DNA of 64,000 bases from Pythium myriotylum (lineage: Eukaryota; Oomycota; Peronosporomycetes; Pythiales; Pythiaceae). Under the pieces are notes generated by a model that saw nothing but the letters and a program-made list of their open reading frames with translations, searched no databases and had not been told where the DNA came from. Location of the stretch: assembly GCA_023091665.1 (NCBI GenBank), contig JALJCQ010000009.1, forward strand, positions 3,434,424-3,498,423, written 5' to 3'. The position numbers were made by a program, and so were the translations under genes. Positions 53,161-64,000 of the stretch are shown here, piece after piece; within the stretch, counting starts at the first letter, position 1, and each line of letters begins with the position of its first letter.

Positions 53161-56100
53161 ACACGCGCACACGATGGCAGCATGCGTGTGGTGTGTGTGG
53201 GCGTGTGTGTACCAAGTGGGAGACGTGTGGGGTGCGAGTTGAGTGTGGTAGACACTTTTGTGTGGGGTGAGACACAGTCTGGCGAGCCTCGGTCACAAAT
53301 GACGAAGGTTGTTGTGGAGTCCCGTGGTGGAAAGCTTGATTGTCGACGCCGATCACAATGCGCATGATCGGTGGGAGACGGCGTGTGCCACGTTTGGCGG
53401 GCGTGCACTTGGAACTGGTCGTCCGCGCGCAAAACCTTGTGGATACCCGGTGTGTCTGGTAGGGTTTAGTCCGAGCCCGTGGAGACACAAAAGAGCTGTT
53501 GGAGGCTACGGAACGACCGAAACGACACGCGCACACGATGGCAGCATGCGTGTGGTGTGTGTGGGCGTGTGTGTACCAAGTGGGAGACGTGTGGGGTGCG
53601 AGTTGAGTGTGGTAGACACTTTTGTGTGGGGTGAGACACAGTCTGGCGAGCCTCGGTCACAAATGACGAAGGTTGTTGTGGAGTCCCGTGGTGGAAAGCT
53701 TGATTGTCGACGCCGATCACAATGCGCATGATCGGTGGGAGACGGCGTGTGCCACGTTTGGCGGGCGTGCACTTGGAACTGGTCGTCCGCGCGCAAAACC
53801 TTGTGGATACCCGGTGTGTCTGGTAGGGTTTAGTCCGAGCCCGTGGAGACACAAAAGAGCTGTTGGAGGCTACGGAACGACCGAAACGACACGCGCACAC
53901 GATGGCAGCATGCGTGTGGTGTGTGTGGGCGTGTGTGTACCAAGTGGGAGACGTGTGGGGTGCGAGTTGAGTGTGGTAGACACTTTTGTGTGGGGTGAGA
54001 CACAGTCTGGCGAGCCTCGGTCACAAATGACGAAGGTTGTTGTGGAGTCCCGTGGTGGAAAGCTTGATTGTCGACGCCGATCACAATGCGCATGATCGGT
54101 GGGAGACGGCGTGTGCCACGTTTGGCGGGCGTGCACTTGGAACTGGTCGTCCGCGCGCAAAACCTTGTGGATACCCGGTGTGTCTGGTAGGGTTTAGTCC
54201 GAGCCCGTGGAGACACAAAAGAGCTGTTGGAGGCTACGGAACGACCGAAACGACACGCGCACACGATGGCAGCATGCGTGTGGTGTGTGTGGGCGTGTGT
54301 GTACCAAGTGGGAGACGTGTGGGGTGCGAGTTGAGTGTGGTAGACACTTTTGTGTGGGGTGAGACACAGTCTGGCGAGCCTCGGTCACAAATGACGAAGG
54401 TTGTTGTGGAGTCCCGTGGTGGAAAGCTTGATTGTCGACGCCGATCACAATGCGCATGATCGGTGGGAGACGGCGTGTGCCACGTTTGGCGGGCGTGCAC
54501 TTGGAACTGGTCGTCCGCGCGCAAAACCTTGTGGATACCCGGTGTGTCTGGTAGGGTTTAGTCCGAGCCCGTGGAGACACAAAAGAGCTGTTGGAGGCTA
54601 CGGAACGACCGAAACGACACGCGCACACGATGGCAGCATGCGTGTGGTGTGTGTGGGCGTGTGTGTACCAAGTGGGAGACGTGTGGGGTGCGAGTTGAGT
54701 GTGGTAGACACTTTTGTGTGGGGTGAGACACAGTCTGGCGAGCCTCGGTCACAAATGACGAAGGTTGTTGTGGAGTCCCGTGGTGGAAAGCTTGATTGTC
54801 GACGCCGATCACAATGCGCATGATCGGTGGGAGACGGCGTGTGCCACGTTTGGCGGGCGTGCACTTGGAACTGGTCGTCCGCGCGCAAAACCTTGTGGAT
54901 ACCCGGTGTGTCTGGTAGGGTTTAGTCCGAGCCCGTGGAGACACAAAAGAGCTGTTGGAGGCTACGGAACGACCGAAACGACACGCGCACACGATGGCAG
55001 CATGCGTGTGGTGTGTGTGGGCGTGTGTGTACCAAGTGGGAGACGTGTGGGGTGCGAGTTGAGTGTGGTAGACACTTTTGTGTGGGGTGAGACACAGTCT
55101 GGCGAGCCTCGGTCACAAATGACGAAGGTTGTTGTGGAGTCCCGTGGTGGAAAGCTTGATTGTCGACGCCGATCACAATGCGCATGATCGGTGGGAGACG
55201 GCGTGTGCCACGTTTGGCGGGCGTGCACTTGGAACTGGTCGTCCGCGCGCAAAACCTTGTGGATACCCGGTGTGTCTGGTAGGGTTTAGTCCGAGCCCGT
55301 GGAGACACAAAAGAGCTGTTGGAGGCTACGGAACGACCGAAACGACACGCGCACACGATGGCAGCATGCGTGTGGTGTGTGTGGGCGTGTGTGTACCAAG
55401 TGGGAGACGTGTGGGGTGCGAGTTGAGTGTGGTAGACACTTTTGTGTGGGGTGAGACACAGTCTGGCGAGCCTCGGTCACAAATGACGAAGGTTGTTGTG
55501 GAGTCCCGTGGTGGAAAGCTTGATTGTCGACGCCGATCACAATGCGCATGATCGGTGGGAGACGGCGTGTGCCACGTTTGGCGGGCGTGCACTTGGAACT
55601 GGTCGTCCGCGCGCAAAACCTTGTGGATACCCGGTGTGTCTGGTAGGGTTTAGTCCGAGCCCGTGGAGACACAAAAGAGCTGTTGGAGGCTACGGAACGA
55701 CCGAAACGACACGCGCACACGATGGCAGCATGCGTGTGGTGTGTGTGGGCGTGTGTGTACCAAGTGGGAGACGTGTGGGGTGCGAGTTGAGTGTGGTAGA
55801 CACTTTTGTGTGGGGTGAGACACAGTCTGGCGAGCCTCGGTCACAAATGACGAAGGTTGTTGTGGAGTCCCGTGGTGGAAAGCTTGATTGTCGACGCCGA
55901 TCACAATGCGCATGATCGGTGGGAGACGGCGTGTGCCACGTTTGGCGGGCGTGCACTTGGAACTGGTCGTCCGCGCGCAAAACCTTGTGGATACCCGGTG
56001 TGTCTGGTAGGGTTTAGTCCGAGCCCGTGGAGACACAAAAGAGCTGTTGGAGGCTACGGAACGACCGAAACGACACGCGCACACGATGGCAGCATGCGTG

Positions 56101-59100
56101 TGGTGTGTGTGGGCGTGTGTGTACCAAGTGGGAGACGTGTGGGGTGCGAGTTGAGTGTGGTAGACACTTTTGTGTGGGGTGAGACACAGTCTGGCGAGCC
56201 TCGGTCACAAATGACGAAGGTTGTTGTGGAGTCCCGTGGTGGAAAGCTTGATTGTCGACGCCGATCACAATGCGCATGATCGGTGGGAGACGGCGTGTGC
56301 CACGTTTGGCGGGCGTGCACTTGGAACTGGTCGTCCGCGCGCAAAACCTTGTGGATACCCGGTGTGTCTGGTAGGGTTTAGTCCGAGCCCGTGGAGACAC
56401 AAAAGAGCTGTTGGAGGCTACGGAACGACCGAAACGACACGCGCACACGATGGCAGCATGCGTGTGGTGTGTGTGGGCGTGTGTGTACCAAGTGGGAGAC
56501 GTGTGGGGTGCGAGTTGAGTGTGGTAGACACTTTTGTGTGGGGTGAGACACAGTCTGGCGAGCCTCGGTCACAAATGACGAAGGTTGTTGTGGAGTCCCG
56601 TGGTGGAAAGCTTGATTGTCGACGCCGATCACAATGCGCATGATCGGTGGGAGACGGCGTGTGCCACGTTTGGCGGGCGTGCACTTGGAACTGGTCGTCC
56701 GCGCGCAAAACCTTGTGGATACCCGGTGTGTCTGGTAGGGTTTAGTCCGAGCCCGTGGAGACACAAAAGAGCTGTTGGAGGCTACGGAACGACCGAAACG
56801 ACACGCGCACACGATGGCAGCATGCGTGTGGTGTGTGTGGGCGTGTGTGTACCAAGTGGGAGACGTGTGGGGTGCGAGTTGAGTGTGGTAGACACTTTTG
56901 TGTGGGGTGAGACACAGTCTGGCGAGCCTCGGTCACAAATGACGAAGGTTGTTGTGGAGTCCCGTGGTGGAAAGCTTGATTGTCGACGCCGATCACAATG
57001 CGCATGATCGGTGGGAGACGGCGTGTGCCACGTTTGGCGGGCGTGCACTTGGAACTGGTCGTCCGCGCGCAAAACCTTGTGGATACCCGGTGTGTCTGGT
57101 AGGGTTTAGTCCGAGCCCGTGGAGACACAAAAGAGCTGTTGGAGGCTACGGAACGACCGAAACGACACGCGCACACGATGGCAGCATGCGTGTGGTGTGT
57201 GTGGGCGTGTGTGTACCAAGTGGGAGACGTGTGGGGTGCGAGTTGAGTGTGGTAGACACTTTTGTGTGGGGTGAGACACAGTCTGGCGAGCCTCGGTCAC
57301 AAATGACGAAGGTTGTTGTGGAGTCCCGTGGTGGAAAGCTTGATTGTCGACGCCGATCACAATGCGCATGATCGGTGGGAGACGGCGTGTGCCACGTTTG
57401 GCGGGCGTGCACTTGGAACTGGTCGTCCGCGCGCAAAACCTTGTGGATACCCGGTGTGTCTGGTAGGGTTTAGTCCGAGCCCGTGGAGACACAAAAGAGC
57501 TGTTGGAGGCTACGGAACGACCGAAACGACACGCGCACACGATGGCAGCATGCGTGTGGTGTGTGTGGGCGTGTGTGTACCAAGTGGGAGACGTGTGGGG
57601 TGCGAGTTGAGTGTGGTAGACACTTTTGTGTGGGGTGAGACACAGTCTGGCGAGCCTCGGTCACAAATGACGAAGGTTGTTGTGGAGTCCCGTGGTGGAA
57701 AGCTTGATTGTCGACGCCGATCACAATGCGCATGATCGGTGGGAGACGGCGTGTGCCACGTTTGGCGGGCGTGCACTTGGAACTGGTCGTCCGCGCGCAA
57801 AACCTTGTGGATACCCGGTGTGTCTGGTAGGGTTTAGTCCGAGCCCGTGGAGACACAAAAGAGCTGTTGGAGGCTACGGAACGACCGAAACGACACGCGC
57901 ACACGATGGCAGCATGCGTGTGGTGTGTGTGGGCGTGTGTGTACCAAGTGGGAGACGTGTGGGGTGCGAGTTGAGTGTGGTAGACACTTTTGTGTGGGGT
58001 GAGACACAGTCTGGCGAGCCTCGGTCACAAATGACGAAGGTTGTTGTGGAGTCCCGTGGTGGAAAGCTTGATTGTCGACGCCGATCACAATGCGCATGAT
58101 CGGTGGGAGACGGCGTGTGCCACGTTTGGCGGGCGTGCACTTGGAACTGGTCGTCCGCGCGCAAAACCTTGTGGATACCCGGTGTGTCTGGTAGGGTTTA
58201 GTCCGAGCCCGTGGAGACACAAAAGAGCTGTTGGAGGCTACGGAACGACCGAAACGACACGCGCACACGATGGCAGCATGCGTGTGGTGTGTGTGGGCGT
58301 GTGTGTACCAAGTGGGAGACGTGTGGGGTGCGAGTTGAGTGTGGTAGACACTTTTGTGTGGGGTGAGACACAGTCTGGCGAGCCTCGGTCACAAATGACG
58401 AAGGTTGTTGTGGAGTCCCGTGGTGGAAAGCTTGATTGTCGACGCCGATCACAATGCGCATGATCGGTGGGAGACGGCGTGTGCCACGTTTGGCGGGCGT
58501 GCACTTGGAACTGGTCGTCCGCGCGCAAAACCTTGTGGATACCCGGTGTGTCTGGTAGGGTTTAGTCCGAGCCCGTGGAGACACAAAAGAGCTGTTGGAG
58601 GCTACGGAACGACCGAAACGACACGCGCACACGATGGCAGCATGCGTGTGGTGTGTGTGGGCGTGTGTGTACCAAGTGGGAGACGTGTGGGGTGCGAGTT
58701 GAGTGTGGTAGACACTTTTGTGTGGGGTGAGACACAGTCTGGCGAGCCTCGGTCACAAATGACGAAGGTTGTTGTGGAGTCCCGTGGTGGAAAGCTTGAT
58801 TGTCGACGCCGATCACAATGCGCATGATCGGTGGGAGACGGCGTGTGCCACGTTTGGCGGGCGTGCACTTGGAACTGGTCGTCCGCGCGCAAAACCTTGT
58901 GGATACCCGGTGTGTCTGGTAGGGTTTAGTCCGAGCCCGTGGAGACACAAAAGAGCTGTTGGAGGCTACGGAACGACCGAAACGACACGCGCACACGATG
59001 GCAGCATGCGTGTGGTGTGTGTGGGCGTGTGTGTACCAAGTGGGAGACGTGTGGGGTGCGAGTTGAGTGTGGTAGACACTTTTGTGTGGGGTGAGACACA

Positions 59101-62100
59101 GTCTGGCGAGCCTCGGTCACAAATGACGAAGGTTGTTGTGGAGTCCCGTGGTGGAAAGCTTGATTGTCGACGCCGATCACAATGCGCATGATCGGTGGGA
59201 GACGGCGTGTGCCACGTTTGGCGGGCGTGCACTTGGAACTGGTCGTCCGCGCGCAAAACCTTGTGGATACCCGGTGTGTCTGGTAGGGTTTAGTCCGAGC
59301 CCGTGGAGACACAAAAGAGCTGTTGGAGGCTACGGAACGACCGAAACGACACGCGCACACGATGGCAGCATGCGTGTGGTGTGTGTGGGCGTGTGTGTAC
59401 CAAGTGGGAGACGTGTGGGGTGCGAGTTGAGTGTGGTAGACACTTTTGTGTGGGGTGAGACACAGTCTGGCGAGCCTCGGTCACAAATGACGAAGGTTGT
59501 TGTGGAGTCCCGTGGTGGAAAGCTTGATTGTCGACGCCGATCACAATGCGCATGATCGGTGGGAGACGGCGTGTGCCACGTTTGGCGGGCGTGCACTTGG
59601 AACTGGTCGTCCGCGCGCAAAACCTTGTGGATACCCGGTGTGTCTGGTAGGGTTTAGTCCGAGCCCGTGGAGACACAAAAGAGCTGTTGGAGGCTACGGA
59701 ACGACCGAAACGACACGCGCACACGATGGCAGCATGCGTGTGGTGTGTGTGGGCGTGTGTGTACCAAGTGGGAGACGTGTGGGGTGCGAGTTGAGTGTGG
59801 TAGACACTTTTGTGTGGGGTGAGACACAGTCTGGCGAGCCTCGGTCACAAATGACGAAGGTTGTTGTGGAGTCCCGTGGTGGAAAGCTTGATTGTCGACG
59901 CCGATCACAATGCGCATGATCGGTGGGAGACGGCGTGTGCCACGTTTGGCGGGCGTGCACTTGGAACTGGTCGTCCGCGCGCAAAACCTTGTGGATACCC
60001 GGTGTGTCTGGTAGGGTTTAGTCCGAGCCCGTGGAGACACAAAAGAGCTGTTGGAGGCTACGGAACGACCGAAACGACACGCGCACACGATGGCAGCATG
60101 CGTGTGGTGTGTGTGGGCGTGTGTGTACCAAGTGGGAGACGTGTGGGGTGCGAGTTGAGTGTGGTAGACACTTTTGTGTGGGGTGAGACACAGTCTGGCG
60201 AGCCTCGGTCACAAATGACGAAGGTTGTTGTGGAGTCCCGTGGTGGAAAGCTTGATTGTCGACGCCGATCACAATGCGCATGATCGGTGGGAGACGGCGT
60301 GTGCCACGTTTGGCGGGCGTGCACTTGGAACTGGTCGTCCGCGCGCAAAACCTTGTGGATACCCGGTGTGTCTGGTAGGGTTTAGTCCGAGCCCGTGGAG
60401 ACACAAAAGAGCTGTTGGAGGCTACGGAACGACCGAAACGACACGCGCACACGATGGCAGCATGCGTGTGGTGTGTGTGGGCGTGTGTGTACCAAGTGGG
60501 AGACGTGTGGGGTGCGAGTTGAGTGTGGTAGACACTTTTGTGTGGGGTGAGACACAGTCTGGCGAGCCTCGGTCACAAATGACGAAGGTTGTTGTGGAGT
60601 CCCGTGGTGGAAAGCTTGATTGTCGACGCCGATCACAATGCGCATGATCGGTGGGAGACGGCGTGTGCCACGTTTGGCGGGCGTGCACTTGGAACTGGTC
60701 GTCCGCGCGCAAAACCTTGTGGATACCCGGTGTGTCTGGTAGGGTTTAGTCCGAGCCCGTGGAGACACAAAAGAGCTGTTGGAGGCTACGGAACGACCGA
60801 AACGACACGCGCACACGATGGCAGCATGCGTGTGGTGTGTGTGGGCGTGTGTGTACCAAGTGGGAGACGTGTGGGGTGCGAGTTGAGTGTGGTAGACACT
60901 TTTGTGTGGGGTGAGACACAGTCTGGCGAGCCTCGGTCACAAATGACGAAGGTTGTTGTGGAGTCCCGTGGTGGAAAGCTTGATTGTCGACGCCGATCAC
61001 AATGCGCATGATCGGTGGGAGACGGCGTGTGCCACGTTTGGCGGGCGTGCACTTGGAACTGGTCGTCCGCGCGCAAAACCTTGTGGATACCCGGTGTGTC
61101 TGGTAGGGTTTAGTCCGAGCCCGTGGAGACACAAAAGAGCTGTTGGAGGCTACGGAACGACCGAAACGACACGCGCACACGATGGCAGCATGCGTGTGGT
61201 GTGTGTGGGCGTGTGTGTACCAAGTGGGAGACGTGTGGGGTGCGAGTTGAGTGTGGTAGACACTTTTGTGTGGGGTGAGACACAGTCTGGCGAGCCTCGG
61301 TCACAAATGACGAAGGTTGTTGTGGAGTCCCGTGGTGGAAAGCTTGATTGTCGACGCCGATCACAATGCGCATGATCGGTGGGAGACGGCGTGTGCCACG
61401 TTTGGCGGGCGTGCACTTGGAACTGGTCGTCCGCGCGCAAAACCTTGTGGATACCCGGTGTGTCTGGTAGGGTTTAGTCCGAGCCCGTGGAGACACAAAA
61501 GAGCTGTTGGAGGCTACGGAACGACCGAAACGACACGCGCACACGATGGCAGCATGCGTGTGGTGTGTGTGGGCGTGTGTGTACCAAGTGGGAGACGTGT
61601 GGGGTGCGAGTTGAGTGTGGTAGACACTTTTGTGTGGGGTGAGACACAGTCTGGCGAGCCTCGGTCACAAATGACGAAGGTTGTTGTGGAGTCCCGTGGT
61701 GGAAAGCTTGATTGTCGACGCCGATCACAATGCGCATGATCGGTGGGAGACGGCGTGTGCCACGTTTGGCGGGCGTGCACTTGGAACTGGTCGTCCGCGC
61801 GCAAAACCTTGTGGATACCCGGTGTGTCTGGTAGGGTTTAGTCCGAGCCCGTGGAGACACAAAAGAGCTGTTGGAGGCTACGGAACGACCGAAACGACAC
61901 GCGCACACGATGGCAGCATGCGTGTGGTGTGTGTGGGCGTGTGTGTACCAAGTGGGAGACGTGTGGGGTGCGAGTTGAGTGTGGTAGACACTTTTGTGTG
62001 GGGTGAGACACAGTCTGGCGAGCCTCGGTCACAAATGACGAAGGTTGTTGTGGAGTCCCGTGGTGGAAAGCTTGATTGTCGACGCCGATCACAATGCGCA

Positions 62101-64000
62101 TGATCGGTGGGAGACGGCGTGTGCCACGTTTGGCGGGCGTGCACTTGGAACTGGTCGTCCGCGCGCAAAACCTTGTGGATACCCGGTGTGTCTGGTAGGG
62201 TTTAGTCCGAGCCCGTGGAGACACAAAAGAGCTGTTGGAGGCTACGGAACGACCGAAACGACACGCGCACACGATGGCAGCATGCGTGTGGTGTGTGTGG
62301 GCGTGTGTGTACCAAGTGGGAGACGTGTGGGGTGCGAGTTGAGTGTGGTAGACACTTTTGTGTGGGGTGAGACACAGTCTGGCGAGCCTCGGTCACAAAT
62401 GACGAAGGTTGTTGTGGAGTCCCGTGGTGGAAAGCTTGATTGTCGACGCCGATCACAATGCGCATGATCGGTGGGAGACGGCGTGTGCCACGTTTGGCGG
62501 GCGTGCACTTGGAACTGGTCGTCCGCGCGCAAAACCTTGTGGATACCCGGTGTGTCTGGTAGGGTTTAGTCCGAGCCCGTGGAGACACAAAAGAGCTGTT
62601 GGAGGCTACGGAACGACCGAAACGACACGCGCACACGATGGCAGCATGCGTGTGGTGTGTGTGGGCGTGTGTGTACCAAGTGGGAGACGTGTGGGGTGCG
62701 AGTTGAGTGTGGTAGACACTTTTGTGTGGGGTGAGACACAGTCTGGCGAGCCTCGGTCACAAATGACGAAGGTTGTTGTGGAGTCCCGTGGTGGAAAGCT
62801 TGATTGTCGACGCCGATCACAATGCGCATGATCGGTGGGAGACGGCGTGTGCCACGTTTGGCGGGCGTGCACTTGGAACTGGTCGTCCGCGCGCAAAACC
62901 TTGTGGATACCCGGTGTGTCTGGTAGGGTTTAGTCCGAGCCCGTGGAGACACAAAAGAGCTGTTGGAGGCTACGGAACGACCGAAACGACACGCGCACAC
63001 GATGGCAGCATGCGTGTGGTGTGTGTGGGCGTGTGTGTACCAAGTGGGAGACGTGTGGGGTGCGAGTTGAGTGTGGTAGACACTTTTGTGTGGGGTGAGA
63101 CACAGTCTGGCGAGCCTCGGTCACAAATGACGAAGGTTGTTGTGGAGTCCCGTGGTGGAAAGCTTGATTGTCGACGCCGACCACAATGCGCATGATCGGT
63201 GGGAGACGGCGTGTGCCACGTTTGGCGGGCGTGCACTTGGAACTGGTCGTCCGCGCGCAAAACCTTGTGGATACCCGGTGTGTCTGGTAGGGTTTAGTCC
63301 GAGCCCGTGGAGACACAAAAGAGCTGTTGGAGGCTACGGAACGACCGAAACGACACGCGCACACGATGGCAGCATGCGTGTGGTGTGTGTGGGCGTGTGT
63401 GTACCAAGTGGGAGACGTGTGGGGTGCGAGTTGAGTGTGGTAGACACTTTTGTGTGGGGTGAGACACAGTCTGGCGAGCCTCGGTCACAAATGACGAAGG
63501 TTGTTGTGGAGTCCCGTGGTGGAAAGCTTGATTGTCGACGCCGATCACAATGCGCATGATCGGTGGGAGACGGCGTGTGCCACGTTTGGCGGGCGTGCAC
63601 TTGGAACTGGTCGTCCGCGCGCAAAACCTTGTGGATACCCGGTGTGTCTGGTAGGGTTTAGTCCGAGCCCGTGGAGACACAAAAGAGCTGTTGGAGGCTA
63701 CGGAACGACCGAAACGACACGCGCACACGATGGCAGCATGCGTGTGGTGTGTGTGGGCGTGTGTGTACCAAGTGGGAGACGTGTGGGGTGCGAGTTGAGT
63801 GTGGTAGACACTTTTGTGTGGGGTGAGACACAGTCTGGCGAGCCTCGGTCACAAATGACGAAGGTTGTTGTGGAGTCCCGTGGTGGAAAGCTTGATTGTC
63901 GACGCCGATCACAATGCGCATGATCGGTGGGAGACGGCGTGTGCCACGTTTGGCGGGCGTGCACTTGGAACTGGTCGTCCGCGCGCAAAACCTTGTGGAT
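53161..64000. repeat. 364-bp satellite array, about 29.8 copies, continues past the window
   Basis: The unit starting acacgcgcacacgatggcag recurs every 364 bp from 53161 to the last base. Copies look identical by eye except T to C at 63181. Because 364 is not a multiple of three, the many 96-, 140- and 144-residue open frames are repeats of the same non-coding unit. The unit is GT-rich on the plus strand and carries a perfect 7-bp dyad (CCGATCA, 9 bases, TGATCGG). It also contains tagggtttag, ten bases of the TTTAGGG telomere repeat used by oomycetes. No 5S rRNA, tRNA or snRNA signature was found in it. Confidence 0.95.

Noticed and set aside
53161..64000. Repeated open frames of 96, 140 and 144 residues in the satellite
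   Set aside because: They recur once per 364-bp unit on both strands, overlap each other, have no domain, and the period is not a multiple of three.
53161..64000. Tandem 5S rRNA or snRNA genes as an explanation for the array
   Set aside because: No 5S internal control region, U-snRNA signature or terminal T-run arrangement could be found in the unit.
53161..64000. CRISPR-like array
   Set aside because: There are no unique spacers; the whole 364-bp unit repeats in a eukaryotic context.

Overview
The window is nuclear DNA of a stramenopile, most likely a peronosporalean or pythialean oomycete. The evidence is compact GC-rich genes with few short GT-AG introns (46 to 96 nt), elicitin-like six-cysteine domains, tandem SulP transporters, an oomycete-style F-box/ankyrin-like protein, and a very large GCC2/GCC3-type cysteine-rich protein. 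No bacterial operon signals, tRNA, rRNA or CRISPR array could be supported.

Layout. 1-394: last two exons of an NADP-type glutamate dehydrogenase (+). 985-3588: repeat-built membrane or surface protein (+). 3698-4030 and 5032-5898: two paralogous Ala-rich VGKEK-repeat proteins (+), the second with an RS-rich tail. 6046-8855: three-exon DUSP-MYND-USP deubiquitinase (-). 9224-18295: three tandem SulP anion transporters with STAS domains (-), with related promoters and patches of identical DNA. 19515-20819: ankyrin-like protein (-). 21255-31231: a cluster of four elicitin-domain membrane proteins, three of them TKL receptor kinases and one lacking the kinase. 31963-50366: a two-exon gene for a 6,113-residue protein with a cysteine-rich ectodomain, one transmembrane helix and a coiled-coil tail holding a 1,344-bp in-frame near-perfect repeat. 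50564-50909: probable frameshifted fragment of a GPI-anchored protein gene. 50966-51975: three-exon gene for a C-terminally anchored protein, grown by duplication of an exon plus its intron. 53161-64000: about 29.8 copies of a 364-bp satellite running off the window end.

Two themes recur. First, surface and sensing functions dominate (elicitin-domain kinases, giant ectodomain protein, repeat surface protein, anion transporters). Second, tandem amplification acts at every scale: 18-bp, 189-bp and 1,344-bp coding repeats, a 124-bp exon-intron unit, whole-gene arrays and a satellite. The satellite suggests heterochromatin, perhaps subtelomeric or centromeric, beginning at 53161. Gene structures were derived by reading splice junctions by eye and checking frame continuity; functions rest on motif recognition without database searches.
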